A stretch of 64,000 nucleotides of DNA, from the NCBI GenBank assembly GCA_031213475.1, contig JARUPZ010000003.1, positions 16,920,869 to 16,984,868 of the forward strand, read 5' to 3'. Of this stretch, positions 46,382 through 59,300 are shown in pieces. The notes beneath the pieces were generated by a model. It saw nothing but the letters and a program-made list of their open reading frames with translations. It made no database searches and had not been told where the DNA came from. This DNA is from Nereocystis luetkeana. Lineage: Eukaryota; Sar; Phaeophyceae; Laminariales; Laminariaceae. Position 1 is the stretch's first letter. Every line of letters begins with the position of its first letter. The translations under genes and the position numbers were made by a program.

Positions 46382-47360
46382 CAGGGATGCGTATTTCCTC
46401 ACCCGGAACCCAAAAATTTCCGGGAAACAGCCTTTTTCAGCTTTTCCAAAAAATTTCCCCTATTTCCTCTCGTTAGAGGAAAAAAAGGCGTAATTTTGGG
46501 GGGGGGACAAAAAATATCATCCCCGGGTGGCCCATGCACTACATAAAGCACAAGTATAAGATTCGTTCAGGCCTTCGGACAGACATTTTCGATCATTTTC
46601 ACTCTATACCGGCACCAGGTGCACAGCAGTAGTAGCAGTTGCGCACAATGCAAGTACTTTAGTAAATGTTCATCGGTTTCAGTTGATTTTTAATTGTTCA
46701 TGTCCTCGTTGATTTCGTCCTGAAGCAATTTGATACTGGAATAGTAGGACTACTGCCGTAGTACTGATAGCGATCTCTCATGTACGAATATACTTATGAT
46801 ATGTCGCGAGGTAAATCAGCAACACAAAGCGCAAAGCAGGAAGTGAGCAGTTACAGCAGTGCGCTGCTTCGTACGCGTGTAGCGATCGCGACCTTATCCG
46901 CGACTAGAAACTGTAAACATGGACGCTGGACGCCTCAACGAAATCCCAGCGTCCCAGCTGCATCTGCGCCGAGTTCACCCTTTCCATTCGAATATGTCAG
47001 CTCATATATATGATTATATTTTATATTGTATTAATAGTACATTCCTTCGATGATTCCGCTCGCCATAACATCCAATTCCTCGCAGCAAAACATCACATGC
47101 GTACGCAACGCAATGGGCAGCTCTACATTCCCAAATAGTCGCAACCCAAAAATCAGAAATCGAAGTGTGGGCGCCTACGTAGCGCTCTGCTCTGCTGCAC
47201 AGCTTAGCAGCGTTTGAAAAAAAAACGGGGGTTTCCATTCTATATGGAGGCGTTATCTGCCCGGGGATAGGGGACGCAAAGAATTCCCTCTAAAAAAAAT
47301 TATTACCTCGAGCCCTATTAATTTCGGGTAATTACCGCTACCGGGAAATACGCATCCCTG
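46382..47360. mobile_element. Non-autonomous hAT-type transposon (979 bp)
   Basis: Inverted ends CAGGGATGCGTATTTCC (17 bp, perfect) and an 8-bp direct duplication gttttttt on both sides (46374-46381 and 47361-47368). CAGGG ends with an 8-bp duplication are typical of hAT elements. No transposase is present; the interior holds poorly conserved A/T and G-rich DNA. It ends 60 bp before the first candidate ATG of the next gene. Confidence 0.9.
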
Positions 47361-47420
47361 GTTTTTTTTTCAAAGTTCTGCCGAAACGCAACAAAAAGTA
47401 CCCGATGCGGCGCAATTACG

Positions 47421-50400
47421 ATGAAAGCGCTGGTGTCGTGGTCGTGGTGGGTGTACGATAAGCAGCAGCCGGCGGGCGGGGTACGCCCTACCCTGTACTA
47501 CTGCACATATCACACGATGGACGTTGATGGAGAGGAGGACAGCCAGTTTTCGGCGTTCACATCCTCGCTGTCATGGTGGATGATGAAGAGCTTGTGGAAG
47601 GAGGGCATGCCGGACGAAAAGCTGCGGTTACTGGTAGCTGATACCTTCCTCTTGAAAGATGGGCACCCCGAATGCTGGTACTTCACCAGCTCCAAGTCCG
47701 GCCGCGTGCTCAAGGTGTGACATATCGATGGTGACATGGTGACATCGACCACACTCACCCGCGCAGGTGTACGAGCCGCAGGGGTTTATCCGCGTTTCGC
47801 GTTATTACCCCCTGCCTACTTCTGCTGTGCGCACAATAGTATCGGTAACTGCAGTACCTGGTATATGGTATCGCATGATGGCCTGGTGGTACCCTGTTAT
47901 TAATAGCTTATACATCAAAGGTCGAAGAAAGAGCAAACAAGGTACTCGTATGGGAACGTTCGTATTGTATACCATGGTAAATAGAACCATGTTGAGCTAA
48001 ACGGTGAAGGTGATGCCTGGGGCAGTGTCGGATATCGTATCGAACGTTTGGATATATCGAAACATGAAAAAATCGATATATCGGGTGATACAGTATCGTA
48101 CGTGTCTTGTCCTCCACCCTCTGACATCCCGCGTATTTTTCTCTTCTAGGAAGACATTGAACGAAAGCTCAAATCCATCAAATATCGAGGTGATATTGAC
48201 TACCTGGTACACTCTGGTCGGAAATATAAGGGTCGTTTTAACATGAATATGATGACCAAAGTTCCTCATGTTTACGCCCAGAGCGAGAGTTTATCGATAT
48301 CGATATCGATATTTTATCGTAGCGATATCGATGTCGATATCCAACATCAATGCCTAACGCTATATACCCATGTGCGGAGCTGTCCGAGGTCGATGCGCGT
48401 CACAATCAGCGTGACATGGGGCATTTTTTTTTTCGCTCATCCCATTTATTATCTTCGCACATCTTCTTATCTCTAACCTTCCAACTCGTAACTCAGATCC
48501 GGGGTCACATAGCAGGCTCTTCTACCCCCTTCCCGCTACGGTACGTGCCTTCATTTTTATCGCGAGAAGATTTCAGCCTTTGCTTCCCTCGTCGACTCGC
48601 ATCGAATTGTGCCTGCCCACGCTGCAAGGCGCTCTCAACAATTGAATCCTTTTTTATTTTTATTTTTGCAAATAAAGTCAAATGTCCGACCCACCTGGGG
48701 CTCGAACCCAGGACTCAAACACAAGTAGAATTCGAGGTTAACCACTTGAACCACCGGGGCGACCGGCATACCAGTTATACATTGTGGGGCAAGGCAGCAA
48801 ATAAGAAGAAGGGTCGCCGAGCCCCGAGGCGCGTGGTAGCGTATTCGCGTCGTAACCCGCCTTCTCTCTTCGTGAGACCCACACAAACCTTTGCCCTGTA
48901 CAAGTAAAACCTACATATTTGCACCAGGTATATGACATCTCGTGTTACCTATTTCTTATCATAGGTACCGTAGTATTTCAATGATACGATGTGCTCGTGT
49001 ATCATGCACACTCTCCGTGAAGCTTTCCCTTGTTGTCGTATTTTCGGCAACACGATAGCGCGGAGGCAGTGATTGCCGCGTGGGAAATCAAATATACCTG
49101 GTATCCCTGGTAGAGATGAAGCCCACATTTTCGTTTTGTTTTTCACTGCTTTTCTGTACGTACGTAGTCCGGTGATTTGACTGCTTATTCGGGCATACAT
49201 ATGTTTCGCGGCTGGTCGCCCGAACGTAACAAAAAATAGCACCTCTGTCAAAACGCAATCGAGACGAGGCGACCCCTACCTACTACCTACGTACGACTTT
49301 CTTCCGAAAATATAACGACCTTTTTGATCAAATCTTGACATTATCTTGGTACTTATATTTCGGCACATTGTCATACTGAAATTAAAGTTTCCCTGTGTCC
49401 CTCCCTGTCTGTATGCCCCTATCAAAACGAATTTATGGCATGCCATCATCTCATAATGTCACAGCGAGCAAACAAAAGGCTTGACTGGGACGGGCTGGTA
49501 AAGTTCCTCGTTCAACGCGCACGGACCCCATCGGGAGCCACTGGCACCAATTTGAACCACTCATGGCCGCCAGGGGTCATTGCCACCGCAAGGAGACTTA
49601 GAGACGGCCAGACCTCCCCCATGATGCTCACAACCCCGGATTTCAAGTCCTTGAGGGAGAAACACAACGCCGACCTGTTGGACGAGATCGTGGCAGTCCA
49701 ACCGTACGTCGCCAAAACGGGCTTCATGGGTTGTGGGCTCTTCGAGACGGAGTTCCAGCGGAAAGGGCGGCGGTGTGATGCGCAGGCTGCTCTGTCGACG
49801 TTCGAGCTCGCGCAGTGGCCGCAGGAGGACGCGAGGCGGTTTGAATGCTTTCAAAGTGCCGCGGAAGTCCCGGAGAGCTGCAGCTCGAGCTTAGAGCGGA
49901 GGAAGGTGGATAGATCGGCAAAGCGGGTGCACGGTGTTCTGCATCGGGTGCTGGCCATGACCACCAGAAGCGTCGTCGAGCACGTTCAAAGAGAGGTACG
50001 AGGTACACTGAGATCGAGGGTTTTGTCAAAAAATATTCCATGCAAGCTGTGTGTCACGTTGATAGCTCCGCTGCTAGTGATGCTTCCATTGCGAGTAGTG
50101 AAGGTTTTGTATGGCCTCATGCAGGATAGAACTACTACTGTAAGTACGCATACACGATGGAATATTTTGTCAAGGCCTTCGTGCCAGTTTCTATATTCCA
50201 GGTAGTAGAAATTTCGTGATACACTCAATGTGTGGCTCAGGTCTCGGATACAACCACCAAGGGTTTGCTTCAGCCAGACAGGGTTTTCGTTTTGTGTAGC
50301 CTCCCACCAGCACGATGTCGTATATTCTCGCGCTCATCAGGTCGCATAAACGTTGATCGCCAGATTATCATAGAATTACCATCGCAACCTTACCATCTAC

Positions 50401-53400
50401 TTGAATTCCCCTGCCCTAGCATCCAACGCAAGCGGGGAGGTTGGCAGCAACACTCCCGCGAGCATCTTGTTCACGTTTTACGGTTCACGTCCTCCTGCAC
50501 AGTTGCCAGTGGAGGGTCAAATGCGCCTCGAACCTACTCAAACACCATCAAACGCAGACATTCAAACCCTCGCGCGGTACTAAAGTAGCCATGCTTCCGC
50601 GTGTGATCATCTTCTAACGAACAGTCGACGGTACACACCCTACCGCTCGCTTACCATCGTTATATCCCCCCTTCCACACCTCACTCAGACCGGCGAGGTT
50701 ATCCTGCGGGTTGTGGCACAGTACGCGTTTGTCCCGGGCAGCGGCCAGCCCACCCTGCTCTGGCTCGACTCCGTAGAGACGGGAGGTTCCACGCATAAGC
50801 AAGACGTGAACTTAACCTTACACGATTATCAGTGCAACCTAGACGCTAACGCCGCCTTCACGCAGCTCACGCGTGAGTTGGCAGAGACGAGCCGCGAGTG
50901 GTCGACGTTCTTCCCTCCCAAGATGGCCGATATTGCCGGTGGAAAGCTAGCGGCGGGGTCTGGTCTGGGCGCAAGCCCAAGCCCACGATCGTACGCATCA
51001 TCAGAAAACGATAGCGATGCTTCGTCTCAAGCGGAAGAGATATTGAGCTCTATCGCCGAGTCCGGGCTGGCAAAGGGGGTAGTCCCAAACGGGTCATTGT
51101 ACAACAAGCCGAACGAGCCGACCGAGCCAAACGCGACTACTATGGGGGAGGTACCCCTCTCTTCGGAACAGCACCGCCCTATGGGGGTGACATTTGCCTC
51201 CTCTTGTCACCGAGCTCCGACAGGGTTCCCGGCAGCTGGTGGTGTTGCCGAGATGAACCGAAGCCTCCGGGGGCGGAGACCAGAGGTCGGCTACACCGCG
51301 ATGAACGTGGGGATTGGCGGTGGCGGTGGCGGTGGCGGTGGCGGCGCGGGTGTCTGTCGTGATAACTTCACCTTGCCCACGGAGTCGTGGGCTCGCAGAT
51401 CGTCGAGGTGGAGAGGGCTTGACATTTCGGGGACCGGAGAAGGGGGGAAGTGTGGTGCGCGGCTATCGAACAAGGAGTGGGTGCGGAGGAGGTCCATGGG
51501 CACTACGATGAGGTTCGACGATCGAAGGCCGGACTTGAGGCGTGGGTCTGAATCACACCGTCCGCAGACGGCTCCACTATCTGGAGGCTTGGGGGAGGTG
51601 GAGGGTGGGCGGGCTGTGGCGAAGCGGCGCGGCAGCCCTACACGTGGGGGTACCATGAGCCACCGACTGCCCAGCAAAAAGAATGGGTGACTATCGTATC
51701 AACAATTTTGACTTTTTTTACAGACAAAGTAGCAGTAATATTGTTGGGAAATTTAACGTTTTATGAGCGAGGGGTTTCCAGAGTAAATTGCTGTAGGTGC
51801 AGGGTTACAGGGGCGATCAAGTTAGTTTTTTCAAGCGAGGAATCCTCGGCAACACGCATACAGTACATCAGCACGTACCCGCCCACCCCAGCATTCTGAA
51901 GGAAGGAGTGTACGGCAAGGCAACCACCGTATACCTTCGTGGGCATGCTTGGGTTACTAGCGACGTCCCGTGCGATCCCCCCCCCTCCCGTTCGCGCGCT
52001 CGCAACGCTGCTCGGTCTCCCATTCTACCCCATGTTATCCCGTGCTACCTGGTATGGTATTCAACAGTTGTCATGGAGACTACTGCAAGCGCGAGGGGAT
52101 GACGCCGACCAAAGACGCCGAAAATAGTCAGCTTGTGGGAGACAGGCGTGGCCTAAACGGTAGGTCTCCATCAGCCCCGCCGAAAGTTGTACCATACCGA
52201 TCCATCTTGAGGAGCAGGGCGGAGGAGAAAGCTTTATCATTACGGCCGAAGTCACAAATCGGCGCCAGCAAGGGGCGGGAGATGTTCGAGCGAAGTTCGA
52301 CCCCGGGTGGTGGCTTGGTCGGTCTGGGTCTGAGAGGTTCAAAGGTCAGATATTGGTTTTTAATCAAAAGCGAATCGTATTTTGACCAGAGATCAGATGT
52401 TTTGACAGAGAGTGTAAAGTTGTTTCCTTCAACCAGGTATCCGTGTTAATCCTTTTAGTACCGCACTGCACATACATATATAGGAGGGGAGGCGGTCTGC
52501 CCAACAGACTGAAGCCTGGTTATGGCCATCATCGTCATGATGCACTCCTTTCTTTGGGACCCAAGTAACTAGCATGGTGCCATCTGGGCAACTTTGCGTG
52601 TCTGTATGCTCCAGTGCCTGCCTTTGGTATTTTCTTTCCCCCCCGCCCGTGATTATCGCTTTTTTGTCCCTTTCATTTTTTCTTTCATTCCCGTTTGTAC
52701 CTCTTTGTGTCTTTGTTAGTATGGTCCGTTTTGCCTTTTTTTTGCGTTTTGCTATCTGCTTCTGTTTTAGTTTTGTTTTTGTTTTTCTTTTGCTTAGCTT
52801 CATCTTCTTTTTTTTTAGGTTTTTGTCTGCTATTAATAGTCTCCTTTTTGCTTCCCTGGTGTCCGCAGTGGTGGAGTGCGTATGCTTGTTTTTTGTTTTT
52901 TGCCTCTGTTTTTACTTGAGGTATTTCTTCCACTCCAGAGTTATTGGAGCCTGTCCTGCGACCACGGACTGCATTGAATTGTGAGTTAATGTGAGAACAA
53001 CAACAACAATATATACCTCAGTCTAATTCCAAGAAATTTGTCCCCCAAACGGGAGTACAGTCTTAACAGTCCTAAATCAGTTAAAATATGCTGGCATCAA
53101 ACGGTACATCTCTACATGTAGCACGCAACTACAGACACAACGTCCTCGAAGCAACATCGAACATGCCCACTCGACCCCTTTGTACACTTCGCTGGACCCT
53201 GCGCCCGATTTTGCCTGCCTTGCAGAGAAAAGGCAAGGCATGCTTGGCCACGTTAGTTGCGGAACGCATGCGTCTTCTGGCCGCCAATATCAGTGACGAA
53301 GGGCGCGGGGAGTACTTTCGTTTGCGCTCCTCGGACCGAGCGAAGGCGGGAGTGCCGGAGGCGGCACAGCGCGCGGTGGAGGAGTTGGTATACGAGGAGG

Positions 53401-54543
53401 CCTTGAGCCACCTCCATCCAACCACCATTGGTCGGCCGGTGGCTGTGTGCGACACGTGCGCCATGGTAAGAGCACGTGGAGACAAGAGGGTGTCGGAGAC
53501 ACGGAAATCCAGGGGGGGGAGCAACCATTACACAGGAGCTCACTTTTGGCCGCCAAGAGTTTGGTCTGTTTTCGCTCTCCCATTACTCTTCCGGCGACGG
53601 CTGGTTACCCTATTAATAGCATTTTACACACATACAAAAATACGTGCGCTTTAGCGGGGGGGGTGGACATCGTAAGGCTAAGAACTCTGCTCTGAGGCTC
53701 GCCACTTGAAGAAAAACAAACGAGATACAAACAACTTTGGGCCCGGCAGCCCGATTTTTTTCCAATCAAATGTGCTACTCGTACATACATACATACATCC
53801 ACACATGCTGCACTCCTATCTTTATCGTAGCATGCGTCCAGATACAATTGGAATTCTCGAGACAGAAACCCTACAGTAGGTACACCTAGTTTTGTTTCAG
53901 GTCGAACATCAGGCCACCATAAACGCGGCTAACTTCGGTCGAGGAAGCTACTCACATGACAACCCGTGAGGTAAGGGTCTTGTCTTGTGGAACCTTTAAC
54001 GTAATGATTATGACGCTCCTGAACCTATAGGGGGCAGCTGCCTCCGTTAAAGAGTACCAGGTGTAGTCAGTACACCATTCTATCGGGAACGGCATGAGCG
54101 GCGTCGTCACGCTGTTGGAGTCCGTCCATTGCCTGTCGAAAAACGTCGCGTAACAAATCGCACTGACTGAAACTGCGGTCCATCGATCCGGCGCCGCCCC
54201 CTTTCCCCACCAACGTCGAACCCGCCTCCACAAAACAGCCACCACATCTATTCATCTGTTTCATTGTTTCTTCTTCGAACCTCATAAGGTATACGGGCAG
54301 ATGGACTTGTGCCGGAAGCAGACAAAGAGTCTCAAAGCCCTCGCGTGTGGCAACTCCCGGGAGGCTCGGATAGCTTGGACACGCCGGCAACGCCGAGAAC
54401 ACCAACAAAAACAACAGCAACTACTGCCAGATGGAGACCACACCAAGAATAATAGCGAGGACGCCGTCGGAGCGGGCGGCGATGAACCAGCGCTCCTGCG
54501 GCGCTACAGCGAGCTTAACCTGAAGACAATGCCCGCGCGCTGA
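47421..54543 (+). CDS. Unrecognised protein gene, multi-exon, C-terminal VCDTC motif
   Basis: I do not recognise the family. The firm part is phase-0 exons 49465-49995 (RANKRLDWDGLVKFLVQR to VVEHVQRE), 50689 to about 51690 (opens TGEVILRVVAQYAFVPGSG; later Ser/Gly-rich, end not fixed), about 52090-52344 (Ser/Arg-rich), 53226-53465 (RKGKACLATLVAERMR to VCDTCAM) and 54289-54543 (VYGQMDLCRKQTKSLKALA to the stop). The last junction gives VCDTCAMVYGQMDLC, a CxxC-type site that may bind metal. A 42-nt exon at 50245-50286 would also fit. Upstream, an open stretch from ATG 47421 to 47716 (MKALVSWSWWVYDK to SGRVLK), a short VYEPQGFIR exon at 47767-47793 and an EDIERKLKSIKYRGDIDYL exon from 48150 look coding and have good acceptors, but joining them to 49465 is a guess. 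There is no signal peptide or membrane segment. An unassigned cytoskeletal or regulatory role is possible but unsupported. Confidence 0.55.
48424..48764 (-). mobile_element. tRNA-derived SINE, family 1, copy 3
   Basis: Same length, order and orientation as the copies at 5222 and 11765; only scattered substitutions. It lies between putative exons of the unrecognised gene. Confidence 0.9.
52734..53010 (-). repeat. Dispersed repeat G, copy 2
   Basis: Reverse-orientation match of 10291-10566 with very few differences, so both copies are young. It lies in an intron of the unrecognised gene. Confidence 0.85.
53926..53970 (+). other. Possible extra or alternative exon in the unrecognised gene
   Basis: A good acceptor (tttgtttcag near 53900) and a good donor (GTGAG/gtaagg near 53970) bracket 70 nt. 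In the expected phase this stretch reads to a TGA before its donor. Joining 53465 directly to 54289 gives an uninterrupted product, so this is either not an exon or a stop-containing alternative one. Confidence 0.25.
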
Positions 54544-56088
54544 CCCAAACTTACAGGCATCCTGACTGCAGTACCTGTATAGTGAATGGCAAAGTACGTA
54601 CGAACCCTGTCCGTCCCATGAGATAATGTTTGCGGTAATGACCAAGGTCGGCGGCCCACTCGCGACTGACTGACTGTAGTCTCATGCAAAATATAAGAGA
54701 GGGTGGGCTCATGTGCCGAAGCGTTGCCGGCAGTCGATGCGGTAAAACGGTCAAGGGGTTTACTATTCTACTACCTGGTACATTGTTGCATTGATACCTT
54801 GGGTGCGGTGGGAGAGGGTTTTGCGTCTCGGTAGTATACTCGCCGTGCGCGCTTTCTTCGGCAGGTCTTGCGTTGTGGAAATTGCACGTGTGTGGGTGTG
54901 GTCAATGGTACCTTAATCTAGTTAGTCCCAGATATGTGTTTAGCCCCATTGACCGACGAAAGGTCTTTATTACAGTAGAACAGTAGACTATACAAGACTT
55001 GCGCAGCGATAAGAGAGCTGCTCTACACATCAGCGTCAAACTTTAGGCCCGTTTTTTCAGACTGAGATATCGCCCTGTTCATATATAGGGCTTCGAGACT
55101 CCTGTCACAGCTGCGCATCACACTAGCGGTGAGCGGAAACACACCAGTGGAGGGGAAAAGAGGCATGCTCATCATATGCGAATAAACGCACCTCATCACG
55201 CGAATGAGCCAAGTCGTAATATTTCGAAAATAACCAGCAGCAAAGTGCAGGCACAACTATTAAAAGGTCGGTTTTTTGTTAGAAAGCCATCAGGTATGAG
55301 GGAGTATCGCAACACCCGCCTGTGGCAGCGAATGCGAGAGGTAATGCGAGGTTTGGACATCACTGCAGCACTCTCGAACTCCTTCAAAATATTGAAATAC
55401 TGAAATATCATGAGCGAAGCTCAAGAGCCTTCTTTACCAAAACGTCATACCATACAACACGCACAAAAATTCATTACTAATACCTGGCTGACACACATCA
55501 TGCCAAGCAATTGTTACCACTTCCCCTACAACGGTCAGTAGTCCCGCCTTACCATCAACTCCGACCCCCTGGAACTAAGCAAGCAATCAACCATCGGCAG
55601 GACACTCACTGCGACCACCACGGCCAATAATATGTTTCGACCTAGCTTCGATGAATACTACCGTGGGGCCAATCCTTCATCCAACACACAGTAACGCCAC
55701 ACAAGCTCCAAGTCGGGGCTGGACGCCCACTCCCCGCACGCACAAAGAGGTAGCAGGTGATAACCACGCGCGAGAGCTTGTCCAGGCCTGCCTGGAAGCA
55801 AGCCGGACTCCCGTCGCCTTCAAAACCGCAGTAGGGAAACCGGAACCAATTGCAAGCTCCCAAAACAAAAATTAAACGCCATCCTAACATGCGGAAACAA
55901 AAACTTGACGTACTCGTAAGGTCAAATACCCCCCCCCCCCCCTCAACAGCTCAACAGGCATACGGGAAAGCCCACGCGGCAACTCAACGGTACTCTCTCC
56001 ACCTCCAACGGCACTCCACTCAACAAAACACGGACTACTTGTCCGGCCAACAGCGGGGACAACCAGAAAAGGAACCACAGTGGTAACC
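54544..56088. other. Gap between convergent genes
   Basis: Both flanking genes end here, so it should hold two 3' ends. No canonical AATAAA could be tied to either. It has one TACCTGGTA (54772), a C13 tract (about 55930) and no repeat family I recognise. Confidence 0.5.
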
Positions 56089-56276
56089 CTATCCTGCCAA
56101 AGAGGCCACGTATTCTGTGGCCTTTTCTTTGACAGCTTCCACCCCCGCCTCGTCCCCGTGGTCCATTTCGAACTGCAGGTACTTCTTGAAGACGCCCTTC
56201 ATTCGCTTAGCGTTGAAGTCCATGCCCGTCTGAAAGCGGTTGCACAGGTCACATTGGCAGCAGATGGTCGTTCAAG

Positions 56277-56308
<32 letters not shown>

Positions 56309-59300
56309 CCGCGGGAGTGGCGGAGGCATTTCAAAATATCGTGTGCTTTGCAAGTACACAGTGCGAAATGATATTAAAGAAAGGCAAATACTTGGGCGGA
56401 GGGAGAATTCGATGCCATTAAATACAAGGTCACCATTTTTATGGAGGTGGCGAGAAAAAGTCGACACCAACAGAATCGCTATCGCATGGAACTCAGGACA
56501 CTGGTGCAGCTGCATGTTACTCACCCTATGAAGCTGAAGTATAGGGGCTCAGTGCGGTACCCATTTTAGTACACAATGTCCTGGTAACTTTTAATAAATA
56601 AATCCAGCAAGAGGGAACGGTAAAACCAGGTACCTGGTAGGTAGGTATGTATGCTTTGATGTCGCGATTCGGCTACGAATGGCCTTTCTCTGCACCCTCT
56701 CACCAGTCGCTCGAGAAGATTCCTTGCCGCTCTCAAGTCTCCAGCCTTGATCTCCTTGTCGAGGTACACATTCCACAGGTCCAGCCGTTTCGGGTACGAC
56801 GCCATCAGCCCTTCGAACACAGACCTCCCTCTCTCTACAGAACCGTGCTCGAACTCGTTTTGGGCGAACCTGGTCGACAAAAGTTACAAACGATGGTCAA
56901 CTTACAGCAGTGGTTACCTGTTGGGTCAAGGGTAGACAAGCCAATGCAAGCATAATACATACACGAAACACAGTTTCGTGCAAGCTCAGACGTGAGGGGA
57001 CAGCATCAAATGCCGCACCGACAACCCCAAGCCGCTACTGCACCGTCCGCTAGCCCTCGAGCAATGCTTGCTTTGGGTTGGGGCGCGAAAATTTCATGTA
57101 GGGGTAACGGGCAGCACGGTCTAAGACCCAACCGTCGTCACACAAGCAACAATCAACAAGCTATGAAAACACGACTGACGTATACACGGTACAATTTAAT
57201 CCTTGCTACTGCTATGTCTGTTTCCATGTATGGTACCAGCATACAAATGTTGTACTATTAAAATAGACTTGGACTAGAAGAAAAAACTTTAGTGCTGCAC
57301 TGACGTTTCGGGGCACAATCTAACACATGCTTGTCGTCAGTGTGGGGCATGCTTTTACAAATAGCAGTTCGTACTCTTACTACTTGCCACGTATTACATG
57401 GTGAAAGGAAGAGGGCTTAACCTCAGCCATCATCGCAAGGCAGTACTTGAGGTGACAGCGGTGCGTGCTAACGCGTACCGCTGCACATACCTGGATATAA
57501 CCGAGACGTGCTTGTGTCGTGAAAGGGACTGGAGGCTGCGCTGCAACAGCTGTCGCGCCCCGATGTCGTCTCCCCTCCTCAGCCGCAAAAGCTGGTACGC
57601 AACCCACACCTGACAGCGATATGGACCACAACGACCAGGTAGACAAGTTAATACAACCACAACACCACAAAATGACACCGAGTACACTGCCGCTAATAAA
57701 GCGCTGCTACTGCTCTGTCCTGCATATTAGAACTACCGTACGTCCTGCTGCTGCTGCACAAATGCTTGCGAGGGCGACACACCAGTTCTAGACGGGAGTG
57801 CACCGTGGCTGCGGCGGCCGGCAGCAGAAAAACACACAGCTCTTACAGCGTTGAGCTGGGAAACTCAGGCGCGACTAACCCAAGTAATAATTCGTTCCAG
57901 GTCGAAGATGGCCCGCCCGTCAACGCCTCTGGCATGCAAGGCGCTCGCATGCCGCACATGCAAGTATGATCACTCTACCAGGTACTCCGCATTACAGCAC
58001 AGAGAAGGACGGGCCTCGAGACAACGACCACCAACAACAAACCTAACCCTAGACTCCAACAGTACTGTACATATCATCATTAGCTGTGCACGTGTGAGTG
58101 AAATGTACCCTGCTTTCAATCCCACCGAGTTGTTGGGGTTAAAATCTCACCTCGGAAGGTCAGAGGCAGAGTGCTACAAGTGGACTCCTTTTCCCGAAGG
58201 ATAGGGAGTTCCAAAAGCGCTTAATTTTCGCCGCATTCTATACCCAGGGGGTCATACCCGGAGGTCCCCTCGGGCTGTTGATGCGCGAACCGATTATCAC
58301 CCCTACGTACCATGTCACGACACGTGACGTTTTTTTAGTTCGCCGTAACACCCGTCTCTCTAGAAACCCATTTACATCTGCCACTATCCTCACAAAAAAA
58401 TGTGGTGTTACGTGATAGCGGTTGAATGCTAAATAACGAGTGAGGCATGTTATGTGGCACTATTAGTAGGTAACCTTGGGGAGCTTATGAACACGACTAA
58501 ACTTTCAGGACTGCACTATTACGGGGTACCATAGTTAATAGGACCTATGGTATTTACATAAAACCTATATATTCAACATTTTTTACTAACAATTTTTGGT
58601 CCTATTAACTATGGTCCCCCGTAATACTTGAAGCTGTTAATAGACGCCTAGAGCACTGTTGTCGCCGTACGAACCTTCTTGGAATGCCGAAACTTCTTGG
58701 CGGTGGCCTGGAAAACCTCCTCGCACTCCTCCATCTCGTGGGCTTTCTCGTGCATCTGTCCATCATTTCGTGTCAGTATGCAAGCAGCAATCAGTGTTCG
58801 GTATTCAGAGGCCGGTACGGAGAGCCAACGCCAAGGTGAGCTGAACCACCATAAGACAGCTTGATAGCCTTGGAGGTGAAAGCAAACAGTCCCATAGCGA
58901 AACTGGCACCGAGGCGTCAACAACAACAGCGCGAATATCAACCTCGCATGAGGCAGTGAAATATTAACCCCAACGCGGGTCGAAGCTCACGTCACAATTG
59001 TACGAAAGAAACGCAGTGAGCTACATTAATTCAAGCCATGAGAGCGATAGGCGAGACAAAGCACCCCCAGCCACCAAGTCTTCTGTAACACCCTTCGGAA
59101 AACATTAACCCTACCGAGAAAGTAGTACTGCTGTGGGAGTAGTAGGCCAGAATCACAGCTGGCAACTGAGTTCGCCAGTTTGCATGGCGCGACTCCCGCC
59201 AGTGTTTCTAAAACGCGATGTGACTTAGGATGATGCAGATGATGATGTGCTTTGGCGTCGACTGACCTCGGCTACGTGGAGATGCACTTTCTTGGGGTTG

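Larger units (their letters stand above)
44543..47403. other. Intergenic region between DNAJC21 and the unrecognised gene
   Basis: Holds MITE A (44566-44675), the 283-bp inverted-repeat element, a cluster of ACCAGGT motifs (46046-46082) and the hAT-type element. No exon recognised. Confidence 0.6.
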
